The position numbers were made by a program, and so were the translations under genes. DNA of 64,000 bases. Origin: PALSA-350 sp963834445. GTDB lineage: Bacteria > Acidobacteriota > Terriglobia > Terriglobales > Acidobacteriaceae. The notes below the pieces were generated by a model, which was not told the origin of the DNA, ran no database searches, and saw only the letters and a program-made list of their open reading frames with translations. Location of the stretch: assembly GCA_963834445.1 (NCBI GenBank), contig CAWIBU010000009.1:1426001-1490000 (forward strand), in the 5' to 3' direction. Of this stretch, positions 42,716 through 51,784 are shown piece by piece. Every line of letters starts with the position of its first letter. The first letter of the stretch is position 1.

Positions 42716-44272
42716 CTAGTGGCGGAAGTGCCTTGTACCGGTAAAGACCATGGCCACGCCCAGCCTGTCTGCCGTCTCAATCACTTCCTTGTCACGCACC
42801 GACCCTCCCGGTTGGATCACAGCCGTTGCTCCGGCGGCCACCACCGCTTCCAGCCCGTCAGGGAAGGGAAAGAAGGCGTCCGATGCCACCACGGTTTTCG
42901 TCAGAGGCAAAAGAGCTTTCATGGCGCCAAATTTCGCCGCATCCACCCGGCTCATCTGGCCCGCACCCACGCCTATTGTCTGCCCATCGCGTGCATAGAC
43001 AATCGCGTTGGACTTGACGTGCTTGGCGACTTTCCAGGCAAACAGCAACGCTTCCATTTCCTCCGCAGTCGGCGGGCGAACCGTCACCGTCTTCAATGCG
43101 GAGGGAGAAAGCTGCTCCGTATCCGCGTCCTGCAGCAGCAGGCCGCCAGAAATCTGCTTGACCACCCTCGCTGGAACGGCTGCCTTGACCACCAGCAAGC
43201 GCAGATTTTTCTTGACTGCCAGCTTACCTTTGGCGCCTTCGCTGAAAGAAGGAGCTGCAATGGCTTCGACAAAGAGCTTTGCCATTTCCTCGGCCAGCGC
43301 CTCATCGACCTCACGGTTGATGCCGATGACGCTGCCGAAGGCCGATACCGGATCGGTGGCCAGCGCTTTCTGGTAGGCCTCGAGCACGCTGGCTGCGATG
43401 GCGGCGCCACTCGGATTGCTGTGCTTGATGATGGCTACCGCCGGTTGCTCAAACTCATGCACCAGCTCCCAGGCGGCGTCCAGGTCAACCAGGTTGTTGT
43501 AGCTCAGTTCTTTGCCCTGCAGTTGCTCAGCGGCGGCCACGCCCGTCCCTGTCCCATCTTCATAAAGCGCAGCGCCCTGGTGGGGATTCTCCCCGTAACG
43601 CAGGTCGGCGGTCTTCTGGTAGGCCAACCGGAGCCTGGGAGGGAACTCGCCGCTCTTGCCTGCGGCGGACTCCGCGGCAATCTTGTTGAACGTGTGGGCA
43701 ATGGCCGAATCGTAGGCGGCCGTCAGGGCAAAGGCCTGCCGGGCCAGACGCCAACGCGTCTCAAGCGACAGGCTGGCGTGGTTGGCTTGCATCTCGGCCG
43801 CCAGCGCTTCGTAGTCTGCCGCCGCGGTCACCACGGCGACGTCTTCAAAGTTCTTGGCGGCTGATCGCAGCATTGAAGGGCCGCCGATGTCGATGTTCTC
43901 TACCAACTCGCCGAACGAGACGCCCGGCTTGCGCGCTGTCTCTTCGAACGCATAGAGGTTCACCACCACCATGTCGATCGCCTCGATCCCGTGTGCGGCG
44001 ACGGCCGCCCGGTGTTCCTCGCTGCTCCGCATGTGCAGGATGCCCCCGTGGACCGCCGGGTGCAGGGTCTTGACCCGGCCGTCGAGCATCTCCGGGAATC
44101 CAGTTAGATCAGAAACATCGCGCACTGTCAGCCCGGCGTCGCGTAAGGCGCGCGCCGTGCCCCCCGTGGAGATCAACTCCACGTCCATGGCGACCAGTTT
44201 GCGGGCAAAATCGACCAGCCCCGTCTTATCCGTAACACTCAATAGGGCGCGCTTCACTTGCTTCAATTCCAC
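42716..44272 (-). CDS. purH: bifunctional AICAR transformylase / IMP cyclohydrolase
   Basis: The 518-residue enzyme catalyses the last two steps of IMP synthesis. The N-terminal cyclohydrolase domain has RALLSVTDKTGLVDFA, ELISTGGTARAL, GFPEMLDGRVKTLHPAVHGG and VVNLYAFEET. The C-terminal transformylase domain has RYGENPHQGAALY, IIKHSNPSGAA (the KHxNPxG motif) and the final MVFTGTRHFRH. All are in the expected order and length. It lies upstream of the TPR gene on the same strand and is divergent from the rhomboid gene. Confidence 0.98.
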   Translation of the reverse strand: MELKQVKRALLSVTDKTGLVDFARKLVAMDVELISTGGTARALRDAGLTVRDVSDLTGFPEMLDGRVKTLHPAVHGGILHMRSSEEHRAAVAAHGIEAIDMVVVNLYAFEETARKPGVSFGELVENIDIGGPSMLRSAAKNFEDVAVVTAAADYEALAAEMQANHASLSLETRWRLARQAFALTAAYDSAIAHTFNKIAAESAAGKSGEFPPRLRLAYQKTADLRYGENPHQGAALYEDGTGTGVAAAEQLQGKELSYNNLVDLDAAWELVHEFEQPAVAIIKHSNPSGAAIAASVLEAYQKALATDPVSAFGSVIGINREVDEALAEEMAKLFVEAIAAPSFSEGAKGKLAVKKNLRLLVVKAAVPARVVKQISGGLLLQDADTEQLSPSALKTVTVRPPTAEEMEALLFAWKVAKHVKSNAIVYARDGQTIGVGAGQMSRVDAAKFGAMKALLPLTKTVVASDAFFPFPDGLEAVVAAGATAVIQPGGSVRDKEVIETADRLGVAMVFTGTRHFRH

Positions 44273-44357
44273 GTAAAACCTGCCCTCGCTCGCAATTTAT
44301 AAAAACGCGGCCCAGCAACCATTTGTCAGGGCCTCTCGCTCAGGATAGCTTAGGCCT

Positions 44358-45215
44358 ATGGCGTTGAACTGGGGAGGAGGCCGATCGTCGCAAAGTCCGG
44401 CAGAAGTATTGCCGCCGGAAGGCCGCGACGACCCCCGTTCCTACGGCAGAATGGCCGGCTACGACGGCGATCCCGGCTTGCCGCAACCGCCGGTGAGACG
44501 GCCAAGAGGCAATCGCTGGGCCACCGCTCCGGCCACCTACACGCTGGTGGGCATCAATTGCGCCGTCTATGTGCTCATGGTGTTGAAAGGCGTTTCGCCC
44601 TCGAACCCAACGGTGGGCGATCTGGTGAACTGGGGCGCTAACTTCGGCGGTTATGTGCTGGCCGGGCAGTGGTGGCGGCTGCTAACCGCAGCGTTTGTCC
44701 ACGTCGGCATACTCCACCTGGCGACCAACATGTGGTGCTTGTGGAACCTGGGTTTGCTGGGCGAACCGCTGCTTGGTCCAATCGGTGTGGTGGCTGTCTA
44801 CGTGCTGACCGGCGTTGCCGGCAATTTGCTCAGTGTCGCTGTGCATCCGCAGATCGTGGGCGCGGGCGCTTCCGGTGCGGTCTTTGGCCTGGCCGGCGTC
44901 CTTATCCTGCTGCTCAAGGCGAAATTGCTGCCCGTGGCGCCCGAGGAAATTCGCCGCCTGCGCAAGAGCGTGATCTATTTTGCCCTGTTGAATTTTGTCA
45001 TCGGGGGCACCACGATGTTTCTGCACACCAGCATTCAAATCGACAATATGGCCCACCTGGGTGGGTTTCTTTGCGGCCTCGGGATGGGTGGTCCGCTGGT
45101 GCCGCGCATCGGGTCAGCCCGGAGCCAATACGCCTTTCGCTCCTGGGCAACTTACGGCAGCATGGCGGTGCTGCTCCTGGTGTTCGCCTTCGGCATTGCT
45201 GCCTTCTGGCGGTAA
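44358..45215 (+). CDS. rhomboid family intramembrane serine protease
   Basis: The 285-residue protein has a soluble N-terminus of about 60 residues (proline and arginine rich) and six or seven spans. The catalytic serine lies in GAGASGAVFGLAG (GxSG motif), the loop 1 region has LTAAFVHVGILHLATNMWCLW (the HxxxN pattern with His and Asn of the oxyanion site), and the histidine is in NMAHLGGFLCGL. It would cleave single-span membrane proteins. No substrate is evident nearby. It converges on an XRE regulator. Confidence 0.94.
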   Translation: MALNWGGGRSSQSPAEVLPPEGRDDPRSYGRMAGYDGDPGLPQPPVRRPRGNRWATAPATYTLVGINCAVYVLMVLKGVSPSNPTVGDLVNWGANFGGYVLAGQWWRLLTAAFVHVGILHLATNMWCLWNLGLLGEPLLGPIGVVAVYVLTGVAGNLLSVAVHPQIVGAGASGAVFGLAGVLILLLKAKLLPVAPEEIRRLRKSVIYFALLNFVIGGTTMFLHTSIQIDNMAHLGGFLCGLGMGGPLVPRIGSARSQYAFRSWATYGSMAVLLLVFAFGIAAFWR

Positions 45216-45219
45216 AAGC

Positions 45220-45567
45220 TTAACGCACTGCGGTCGCGGCGAACTTCTTGACCATCGCCAACAACAGTTTCCGGTCACTATCATTCAGGTTGGTTGCGTA
45301 GCGGCGGATCTGCGTCAAAAAGCGCAATTCATCATCCGTCAGCTTCTGCGTGTTCATCTCCCGGCCCAGCGAATCTTCCGCGAAAAACTGGGCTAGCGGA
45401 ATGTCTAAAGCTCCTGCGATCTTGGCCAGTGTATCGAGTGAAGGAACGGTATGGCCGTTCTCTACTCGGGACAGGTAACAGCGCAGCAGGCCAGTGCGCT
45501 TCTCGATATCTCCCTGCGACAATCCCTTCTGCAACCGGTAGGCCCGGATGGTGACGCCGATCTTCAT
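45220..45567 (-). CDS. XRE family helix-turn-helix regulator
   Basis: A 115-residue protein with an N-terminal HTH_3 domain (GVTIRAYRLQKGLSQGDIEKRTGLLRCYLSRVENGHTVPSLDTLAKIAGAL, residues 4-55) and a helical C-terminal part (LTDDELRFLTQIRRYATNLNDSDRKLLLAMVKKF) that may dimerise. It resembles the short Xre regulators of Acidobacteriota. No target operator is apparent, but an autoregulatory site is plausible in the 218-base gap to fabG. It converges on the rhomboid gene. Confidence 0.9.
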   Translation of the reverse strand: MKIGVTIRAYRLQKGLSQGDIEKRTGLLRCYLSRVENGHTVPSLDTLAKIAGALDIPLAQFFAEDSLGREMNTQKLTDDELRFLTQIRRYATNLNDSDRKLLLAMVKKFAATAVR

Positions 45568-45785
45568 AAGCGGTTACCTTCGTTCAAACTTTCACCCCAA
45601 TCGATTGCAAACACGGTTCTTGCCACTGTTTTGAGAACAGACGCCAGTTAATTTTCTAGGTGTTGGCAGCATAGTTAACACGCCGAATAGACGACTAGCA
45701 AGATTTTTCTTCAGGCGCATGCTCAAATTTGACCAAATTGGGCGGTGCGTATCTGCGCTGGTTCGTCCGTCCCGGTGGGCGGCAC

Positions 45786-46532
45786 TCAATTCATGAACAA
45801 GCCGCCGTTCACGTCGAGAACGTGCCCGGTGATGTAGCCAGCCTGCGGGGAAGCCAGAAACGCGACCGCGTGGGCCACTTCTTGCTCGCTGCCAGCTCGC
45901 CCCAGCGGGATATGGGTCAGCATCGCCGCGCGCTGTTTCTCGTCGAGCACAGCCGTCATGGCGGTCTCAATATAACCTGGCGCCACTGCGTTCACGGTGA
46001 CCGAGCGCGACGCCAGTTCCCGCGCCATCGACAACGTGAACCCGATCAGCCCAGCTTTGCTGGCCGCGTAGTTGGCCTGGCCCGCCTGGCCGGCGCGTCC
46101 GACCACGCTGCTGATGTTGATGATGCGGCCCCAGCGAGCCCGCAGCATGGGGTTCAGCACGGCCTGGGTGAGCAGGAACGCGCCGGTGAGGTTGGTGGTC
46201 ATCACGGCGTCCCAATCCGCCCGCTTCATGCGCAGCAGCAGGGTATCGCGGGTAATGCCCGCATTGTTGACCAGGACGTCAACCCCGCCAAAGTGGGCGA
46301 TGGCCGCCTTGGCTGCACTCTGGATGGACGCTTCGTCGGCCACATCCATGACAAAAGCCTTGGCCTCACCGCCGGCAGCGGTAATTTCCGCAGCCACTGC
46401 CGCAAGTTTTTCCTCATTCCGCGCGGCCAGCGCGATGCGCGCTCCTTGTTTCGCCAAAGCCAGCGCGCAGGCGCGGCCGATCCCCTGCGATGCTCCCGTA
46501 ACCAGTGCTGTCTTGCCTTCTAAGTTGTCCAT
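45786..46532 (-). CDS. fabG: 3-oxoacyl-[acyl-carrier-protein] reductase
   Basis: From the ATG at 46532 (GAGAGAGGG 3-11 bases upstream) the protein has 248 residues, the FabG norm; the longer open frame to 46739 reads through repeats. It is an SDR with the NADPH motif TGASQGIG (residues 12-19), LVNNAGITRDTLLLRMK, catalytic Ser in NISSVVGRAGQAGQANYAASKAG (Tyr-x3-Lys) and APGYIETAMT. It reduces beta-ketoacyl-ACP in fatty acid elongation. No other fab genes are next to it, so a dedicated SDR role cannot be excluded. Confidence 0.93.
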   Translation of the reverse strand: MDNLEGKTALVTGASQGIGRACALALAKQGARIALAARNEEKLAAVAAEITAAGGEAKAFVMDVADEASIQSAAKAAIAHFGGVDVLVNNAGITRDTLLLRMKRADWDAVMTTNLTGAFLLTQAVLNPMLRARWGRIINISSVVGRAGQAGQANYAASKAGLIGFTLSMARELASRSVTVNAVAPGYIETAMTAVLDEKQRAAMLTHIPLGRAGSEQEVAHAVAFLASPQAGYITGHVLDVNGGLFMN

Positions 46533-46792
46533 ACCCTCTCTCCACAAAAACCTGAGGGTATCAGATGGAGACGACCGTTTATAGGCAGCAGGGGGACCTT
46601 CTGTTTGCCATCCCATTAGCAATTCTTGAGGCCAACCGCCCCTCTCCCCTTTGTCATCCCGAGGAGCTGACTGGCCTGTCGGCAAGTCAAGGATGGAATG
46701 AACGAGCGAAGCGATCTGCCTTTTGGCCTCGCCCCTCAAGCAAATTTGTCATCGTGTCACCCAAACAAATTTGTCATCCCGACCGTAGCGTA

Positions 46793-46898
46793 CCCGAATT
46801 CCTGTTTCGCCATGTCAGACAGATCCACGTGTGCGGCTTTCATTAAGGAAAGCCGCATGAAGTTCGCCAGCGCCACCAACTTCGACAGGAATTCGGGG
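46793..46898 (+). mobile_element. 105-bp MITE-like element, copy 3 (TA on both sides)
   Basis: Ends CCCGAATTCCTGT and ACAGGAATTCGGG(G). This copy is flanked by TA at 46791-46792 and TA at 46899-46900, then GCGAAGCGG. It is the clearest case for a TA target-site duplication; the other plus-strand copies have GA on the right. It has one internal difference (CCACCAAC) from copy 4. Confidence 0.85.
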
Positions 46899-47124
46899 TA
46901 GCGAAGCGGAGGGATCTGCGGTGCGCCTTTCCCCCAAACCAAGGCCCCACGAGTGAGCTCGCAAATCCAGCCCCAGCCATTTTGTTCATTGGGAGTGGCT
47001 GACTGGCCTGTCGGCAAGTCAAGGATGGAATGAACGAGCGAAGCGGTCTGCCTTTTGGCCTCGCCCCTCAAGCAAATTTGCCATCGTGTCCCCCAAACAA
47101 ATTTGTCATCCCGACCGTAGCGTA

Positions 47125-47229
47125 CCCGAATTCCTGTTTCGCCATGTCAGACAGATCCACGTGTGCGGCTTTCATTAAGGAAAGCCGCATGAAGTTCGCC
47201 AGCGCCATCAACTTCGACAGGAATTCGGG
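47125..47229 (+). mobile_element. 105-bp MITE-like element, copy 4
   Basis: Same ends and internal hairpin as copy 3, in the second 332-bp unit. The left flank is TA and the right flank GGA. It is almost identical to copy 2, so it was probably copied with its unit. Confidence 0.8.
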
Positions 47230-47495
47230 GGAGCGAAGTGGAGGGATCTGCGGTGCGCCTTTCCCCCAAACAAGGCCCTCCAAGCTGCCTTGCCTGGCGG
47301 CAAGTCAAGCATGGAATGAACGCGGAGAACGCTTGCTTTTTAAGCCCGTCCCTCAAACAAATTTGTCATCCCGACCGGAGCGATAGCGAAGCGGAGGGAT
47401 CTGCTGTGCGCCTTCATCCCAAACCAAGGCCCAACGAGTGAGCTCGCAAACCTTGACCAGAGGGTCGTTTGTTGTTTCGAGGGCAGGAAAACGAA

Positions 47496-48347
47496 TCAAC
47501 CAACCTTAGCCGTACGAACACCAGCCGCTTCAAGCACCGGCAATTTACCCCAAGCAACCCGGTCGAGCGACCAGAGATACACCACCAGCTCACGCGAGTA
47601 ATGCAGCAGCGGTGCGGTATCAGGCAGCTCAATTCCATACGTAGCTGGAAGATCATTCCACTCGATCTCCGCCTCGGCCGCCTCCAGCGGCCAGGGCATA
47701 TGGTGAATATCCCCGCGCAAAAGCTGTCCACTACGGTCGGTGGTAAACAGACAATACCGTTCCGTGAGAAAGTGCTCAATCGTCCCCGGACGGCTCTGCT
47801 CGAGCGCCCGCACCTGGCCCAACCCACGGTAGTGCGCGCGAAAGCGTACCGGTTTGGCGCTCAGCAGCCGCTGGCTCTGATAGGTAAACTCCCGCTCACT
47901 GCGTTCTTTGATCGACATGCGAGCCCAGTGGTAGGGCAGATGGAAGACCGCTTTGGCCATGATCACGGCCAGCGGATTCGAGGCCTCCAGGCAAAAGAAA
48001 TAGACCCCGGCACGATTGGTATTCCGCTCGCGCACATACGTACGCAGGTTCAGCTCAGGGAACCGGCTGGCGCCCGGGATCCGCGGCACACCGCGAAACT
48101 GCACCCGGTCCATGGAGAAGGGAACCACCCCCAGCCACGCCGATTGATCGAATGTATCGACTTCCAGGCCGGACGGAAGCAACGCCTGCATCCTGGCGGC
48201 CGGGATCGGCCAGTGGGCAAACAGCAGGTCGTTCCAGCGCTGCATCATTGTCCAGGGTCGCTTCGGCAACGCATAGGGCCGATGGCTGACTACTGACAAT
48301 GGTTCTTCGGGCTGTCCGTTGCGGTTCGAATTACGGCTGGTGGCCAT
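47496..48347 (-). CDS. DUF2071 family protein (YqjF-like)
   Basis: A 283-residue soluble protein with the DUF2071 layout: WTMMQRWNDLLFAHWPIPAARMQALLPSGLEVDTFDQSAWLGVVPF at the start, GASRFPELNLRTYVRERNT-type strand, GVYFFCLEASNPLAV and HYSRELVVYLWSLDRV near the end. The function of this family is not established; some members resemble acetoacetate decarboxylase-type folds. The ATG at 48347 is chosen over the GTG at 48383; neither has a clear ribosome site. Divergent from the ThyX-like gene with 125 bases between starts. Confidence 0.85.
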   Translation of the reverse strand: MATSRNSNRNGQPEEPLSVVSHRPYALPKRPWTMMQRWNDLLFAHWPIPAARMQALLPSGLEVDTFDQSAWLGVVPFSMDRVQFRGVPRIPGASRFPELNLRTYVRERNTNRAGVYFFCLEASNPLAVIMAKAVFHLPYHWARMSIKERSEREFTYQSQRLLSAKPVRFRAHYRGLGQVRALEQSRPGTIEHFLTERYCLFTTDRSGQLLRGDIHHMPWPLEAAEAEIEWNDLPATYGIELPDTAPLLHYSRELVVYLWSLDRVAWGKLPVLEAAGVRTAKVG

Positions 48348-48472
48348 AGGAGCAAAGTCACTCGGAAAAGGCTCAATTCGCACCGCGGTTGCAGAACGAT
48401 TTTACACCGCCTACCGGCACCCAAGTTACTACCGTGTGACATCCCCGGAATGCTCTATTCTGTTGCTCAACC

Positions 48473-50047
48473 ATGGCGCCGAGCGAGATCCTGACCGCAG
48501 CTTCCCCTACCGTGACCGAAACACCGCGCAACCAGACGGAAGTTTACGCCGTGCACGGGGCCGACCCCGAAGTGCTGGCCTACGCAATGGCGAAGTATTC
48601 GCGCTCTTCGTTGTCGATGAAGGAGTCGCTGCGCGAGATCTCCAGCCAGCGTGCCGAACATTTCCTCAATACGTTTTATTTTCAGTATGGCCACCGCTCC
48701 ATTGCCGACCTTGCCCACGTAGCCTTCGCCATCGAGCGACTGTCGCTGCTGGCCGCCATCATCCTGGTCGACGAGCCGCGCTGGGATGGCCAGGAGCGTT
48801 CCACTCGCTATCAGAACTTCCGCAAAAGCGGCTGGTATCTGCCCGATTTTTCCGCCAGCCCATCTACTGCTCAGGATTTCACCGCCGCCATCGAGACGCT
48901 TTTCACCGCCTATCACGCCGGTACAGAGGCGATGTTCGAGGATCTGAAACGCCGCACCCCGCGTCCGGCGGAAATGAAAGAGGAAGCCTACAACCGCACT
49001 CTGCGCGCCCGCGCCTTCGACGTGTCTCGCTACCTGCTGCCCCTGGCCACGAATACTTCGCTGGGCCAGATCGTCAATGCACGCACGCTCGAAATGCAGA
49101 TCTCGCGGCTGCTGTCCGATCCTCAAGAGGAAGTGCGGCAGTTAGGCGAGCGTCTGCGCGACGCAGCCGCGGGTTCCGCCTGGAACGTACAAGGCGAAGC
49201 TCTCAGTGCTTTGCAGCGCGACATTGCCGCCCTCGACCCAACTCTCGGCGCGACCGCAGAAGCACTGTTAACCCGGGAGGTGAAGACTGCGCCCACCCTG
49301 GTGAAATACGCAGCGCCCAACGACTATGCGCTCGCCACTCGCGTTGAGCTGGCTCAGGCCGCGGCTGCGTTGATGAAGAACGCGCCCATCGAGCCCCAAG
49401 CCTGCGCGGTTGACCTGGTCGATGACCAGCCGCTCGAAATAGATCTGGCCACCACGCTGCTCTACGGCGCCTGCGATTACTCGTACCGCCAACTGGCCCG
49501 CCAGGTTGCGTCGCTCGAAGACGCGCAGCGCAACGAGATAATCCACCTTGGCGCGCGCCACCGTGGCCGTCACGATGAACTGTTGCGCGCCTTCTCCGCA
49601 GGCCAGGGCTTGCGCTTCGACATCCTCATGGATATCGGCGGCTTCCGCGATATGCATCGCCATCGCCGCTGCGTCCAGATCCTGCAGCGGTTCACCAACG
49701 TGCACGGCTACGAAGTGCCTGAGGGATTAGCCGAGGCCGGCTTGCTGCCCCAGTACGATGCCGCCATGACGCAGGCGCACACCGCGTTCGATCGCGTATC
49801 CCAGGCTGGCTTTCCAGAGCACGCGCGCTACCTGCTGCCGCTGGGCACCCGCACCCGCGCCTTGTTCAAAATGGATTTCGCCGAAGCTCTCTACATCGCC
49901 GAACTGCGCTCTACGCCCGCGGGCCATTTCTCCTACCGCCGGGTGGCGTGGGAGATGTATCAGGCAGTCGCTCGCAGGCACCCGGCGCTGGCCTCTTACT
50001 TTCGTGTCGCCGATATCCATCAGCCTGTGGATTTACTGCAAAGATAA
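48473..50047 (+). CDS. FAD-dependent thymidylate synthase (ThyX)-like protein with two ThyX domains
   Basis: At 524 residues it is about twice the ThyX length (220-250) and its two halves each look like a ThyX fold. The first half has FQYGHRSIADLAHVAFAIERLSLLAA and then DEPRWDGQERSTRYQNF (near 100-116), where canonical ThyX has RHRxxSxNExSxRY; only the terminal S-x-RY-like part is kept. The second half has GGFRDMHRHRRCVQILQRFT, keeping RHR but not the serine and asparagine. ThyX makes dTMP using FAD and methylene-tetrahydrofolate. Whether this homologue does so is unclear. It is upstream of recA. Confidence 0.85.
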   Translation: MAPSEILTAASPTVTETPRNQTEVYAVHGADPEVLAYAMAKYSRSSLSMKESLREISSQRAEHFLNTFYFQYGHRSIADLAHVAFAIERLSLLAAIILVDEPRWDGQERSTRYQNFRKSGWYLPDFSASPSTAQDFTAAIETLFTAYHAGTEAMFEDLKRRTPRPAEMKEEAYNRTLRARAFDVSRYLLPLATNTSLGQIVNARTLEMQISRLLSDPQEEVRQLGERLRDAAAGSAWNVQGEALSALQRDIAALDPTLGATAEALLTREVKTAPTLVKYAAPNDYALATRVELAQAAAALMKNAPIEPQACAVDLVDDQPLEIDLATTLLYGACDYSYRQLARQVASLEDAQRNEIIHLGARHRGRHDELLRAFSAGQGLRFDILMDIGGFRDMHRHRRCVQILQRFTNVHGYEVPEGLAEAGLLPQYDAAMTQAHTAFDRVSQAGFPEHARYLLPLGTRTRALFKMDFAEALYIAELRSTPAGHFSYRRVAWEMYQAVARRHPALASYFRVADIHQPVDLLQR

Positions 50048-50180
50048 GCGCGCGCAGGCGGTGGTATGATCCACTACAAGTTGATCCGTTCAGGTGAGTT
50101 GTTTCGCATGCGCAACGCGACCGCAGAGCGCTTCTCGAATTCGTTCTAAGGCATTACATTTTTCCCACTGGAGATTTCCC

Positions 50181-51260
50181 ATGGCAGACGACCGTTCCCG
50201 CGCCATTGATCTGGCATTAGCGCAAATTGAGAAGCAGTTCGGCAAGGGCTCGATCATGCGTCTCGGCAACAAAGAGGCGATTGTGCCCATCTCCGTGATC
50301 TCCACCGGCTCGATCTCGTTCGACGCGGCCCTTGGCGTGGGCGGTGTGCCCCGCGGCCGCGTGATCGAGATTTTTGGCCCTGAATCGTCCGGCAAAACCA
50401 CCATCACCCTGCAGATCATTGCCGAAGCGCAGAAGGCCGGTGGTATGGCCGCCTTTGTGGATGCGGAACACGCACTCGATCCGCAATACGCAAAAAAATT
50501 GGGCGTCGATGTCGACAACCTGCTGGTATCGCAGCCCGACTACGGCGAGCAGGCCCTCGAAATCACCGAAGCCCTGGTGCGCTCGGGCGCCATCGATGTG
50601 CTGGTGGTCGATTCCGTCGCTGCGCTCGTACCCAAGGCCGAACTGGACGGCGAAATGGGTGACTCGCACATGGGACTGCAGGCACGGCTCATGTCGCAGG
50701 CGCTGCGCAAGCTGACCGGTACGGTCTCCAAATCGCGCACTTCGTTAATTTTCATTAATCAAATCCGCGAGAAGATCGGCGTCATGTTTGGCAATCCGGA
50801 GACCACCACCGGTGGCCGCGCGCTCAAGTTTTACTCATCGGTACGCATCGACATCCGGCGCATTGCCGCGGTGAAGGAAGGCGATGTGGTCGTCGGCTCC
50901 CGCACCAAGATCAAAGTGGTCAAGAACAAAGTGGCCGCGCCCTTCCGCGAAGCTGAATTCGACATCATGTATGGCGAGGGCATTTCCCGCGAGGGCGATG
51001 TGCTCGATCTCGCGGTAACTCAGAATGTGGTTGAGAAGTCGGGTGCGTGGTACAGCTATGCCGGGGAGCGCATTGGCCAGGGCCGCGAAAATGTGCGCGC
51101 CTTCCTGAAAGATCATCCGGAAATCTTTACCCGCATCGATACGCAGCTACGGCAGAAGATGGGTCTTACCGGCATCAAGCCGGCGGAGATCCCCGCGGTT
51201 CCGCTCAACGGATCGGCGCAGGCTGCCGAAGCGATCAAGGTGCCTGTGCGCCGCCAGTAG
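50181..51260 (+). CDS. recA: recombinase RecA
   Basis: The 359-residue DNA-strand-exchange ATPase has Walker A GPESSGKTT (about residues 66-74), LVVDSVAALVPKAELDGEMGDSHMGLQARLMSQALRKLTG (Walker B and loop L1) and loop L2 around GVMFGNPETTTGGRALKFY. The ATG at 50181 is chosen: TGGAG lies upstream and MADDRSRAIDLALAQIEKQFGKG is the family start. The frame to 50094 lacks a ribosome site. An SOS box is not obvious to me, though a CGCATGCG palindrome sits at 50105-50112. The ThyX-like gene lies 130 bases upstream. Confidence 0.98.
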   Translation: MADDRSRAIDLALAQIEKQFGKGSIMRLGNKEAIVPISVISTGSISFDAALGVGGVPRGRVIEIFGPESSGKTTITLQIIAEAQKAGGMAAFVDAEHALDPQYAKKLGVDVDNLLVSQPDYGEQALEITEALVRSGAIDVLVVDSVAALVPKAELDGEMGDSHMGLQARLMSQALRKLTGTVSKSRTSLIFINQIREKIGVMFGNPETTTGGRALKFYSSVRIDIRRIAAVKEGDVVVGSRTKIKVVKNKVAAPFREAEFDIMYGEGISREGDVLDLAVTQNVVEKSGAWYSYAGERIGQGRENVRAFLKDHPEIFTRIDTQLRQKMGLTGIKPAEIPAVPLNGSAQAAEAIKVPVRRQ

Positions 51261-51282
51261 AAGGGCGTTACAATCACTTGTC

Positions 51283-51777
51283 TTGAACACCGTAAAAGCC
51301 ATTTACCCGGGCAGCTTCGATCCCTTGACCAACGGTCATTTGGACCTGGTTGCCCGTGGATCAAAAATCTTCGACCACCTGGTCGTAGCCATCCTCAAAA
51401 ATTCCGAAAAAGCCCCGCTGTTCTCTGTTTCTGAGCGCATCGAGATGATCACCGAGGCGGTCGAGTCCTTTGGCAATGTTTCGGTGGCCACCTTCAACGG
51501 CCTGCTGGTGGACTTCGTAACCGAACAACGGGCCCAAGCCATTCTGCGTGGGGTGCGTGCCATCAGCGACTACGAATACGAGTTGCAGATGGCGCTCATG
51601 AACCGCCGGCTAGCTCCCACTGTGGAAACCGTCTTCCTCATGGCGGACGAAAAGTACTCCTATGTAAGCTCGCGCCTGATCAAGAACGTCTTCGAGCTGG
51701 GTGGTTCGGTCGAAGGGCTGGTTCCGCAAACGGTCATCACCCGTCTACAGGCGCGCGTAGTGCCCAACCGCGGCTAA
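51283..51777 (+). CDS. coaD: phosphopantetheine adenylyltransferase
   Basis: The 164-residue protein makes dephospho-CoA from 4'-phosphopantetheine and ATP. It has KAIYPGSFDPLTNGHLDLVAR with the T/HxGH nucleotidyl-transfer motif, LLVDFVTEQRAQAILRGVRAISDYEYELQMALMNRRL and FLMADEKYSYVSSRLIKNV, which are all CoaD-specific. It starts at TTG 51283, 22 bases after recA, so they probably share a transcript. The length is usual for CoaD. Confidence 0.97.
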   Translation: MNTVKAIYPGSFDPLTNGHLDLVARGSKIFDHLVVAILKNSEKAPLFSVSERIEMITEAVESFGNVSVATFNGLLVDFVTEQRAQAILRGVRAISDYEYELQMALMNRRLAPTVETVFLMADEKYSYVSSRLIKNVFELGGSVEGLVPQTVITRLQARVVPNRG

Positions 51778-51784
51778 CCGCGCA

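Larger units (their letters stand above)
46620..47460. repeat. repeat block C (332-bp tandem duplication with inserted element)
   Basis: The 963 bases between fabG and the DUF2071 gene (both minus strand) contain no gene. A unit starting GCTGACTGGCC at 46666 recurs at 46998, a period of 332 bases. Each unit contains the hairpin module, AATGAACGAGCGAAGCG, two AAATTTGTCATC words, and the core repeat interrupted by the 105-bp element. A third, uninterrupted core lies at about 47366-47410. Small frames opened here encode only repeat translations. Confidence 0.9.

Noticed and set aside
45786..46739. Extended FabG with 69 extra residues
   Set aside because: The extension reads through repeat block C and lacks support; the ATG at 46532 has a good ribosome site.
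50098..50116. SOS (LexA) box before recA
   Set aside because: A GTTG...CAAC pattern around CGCATGCG is visible, but it does not match a LexA motif I know, so it is not reported as a site.
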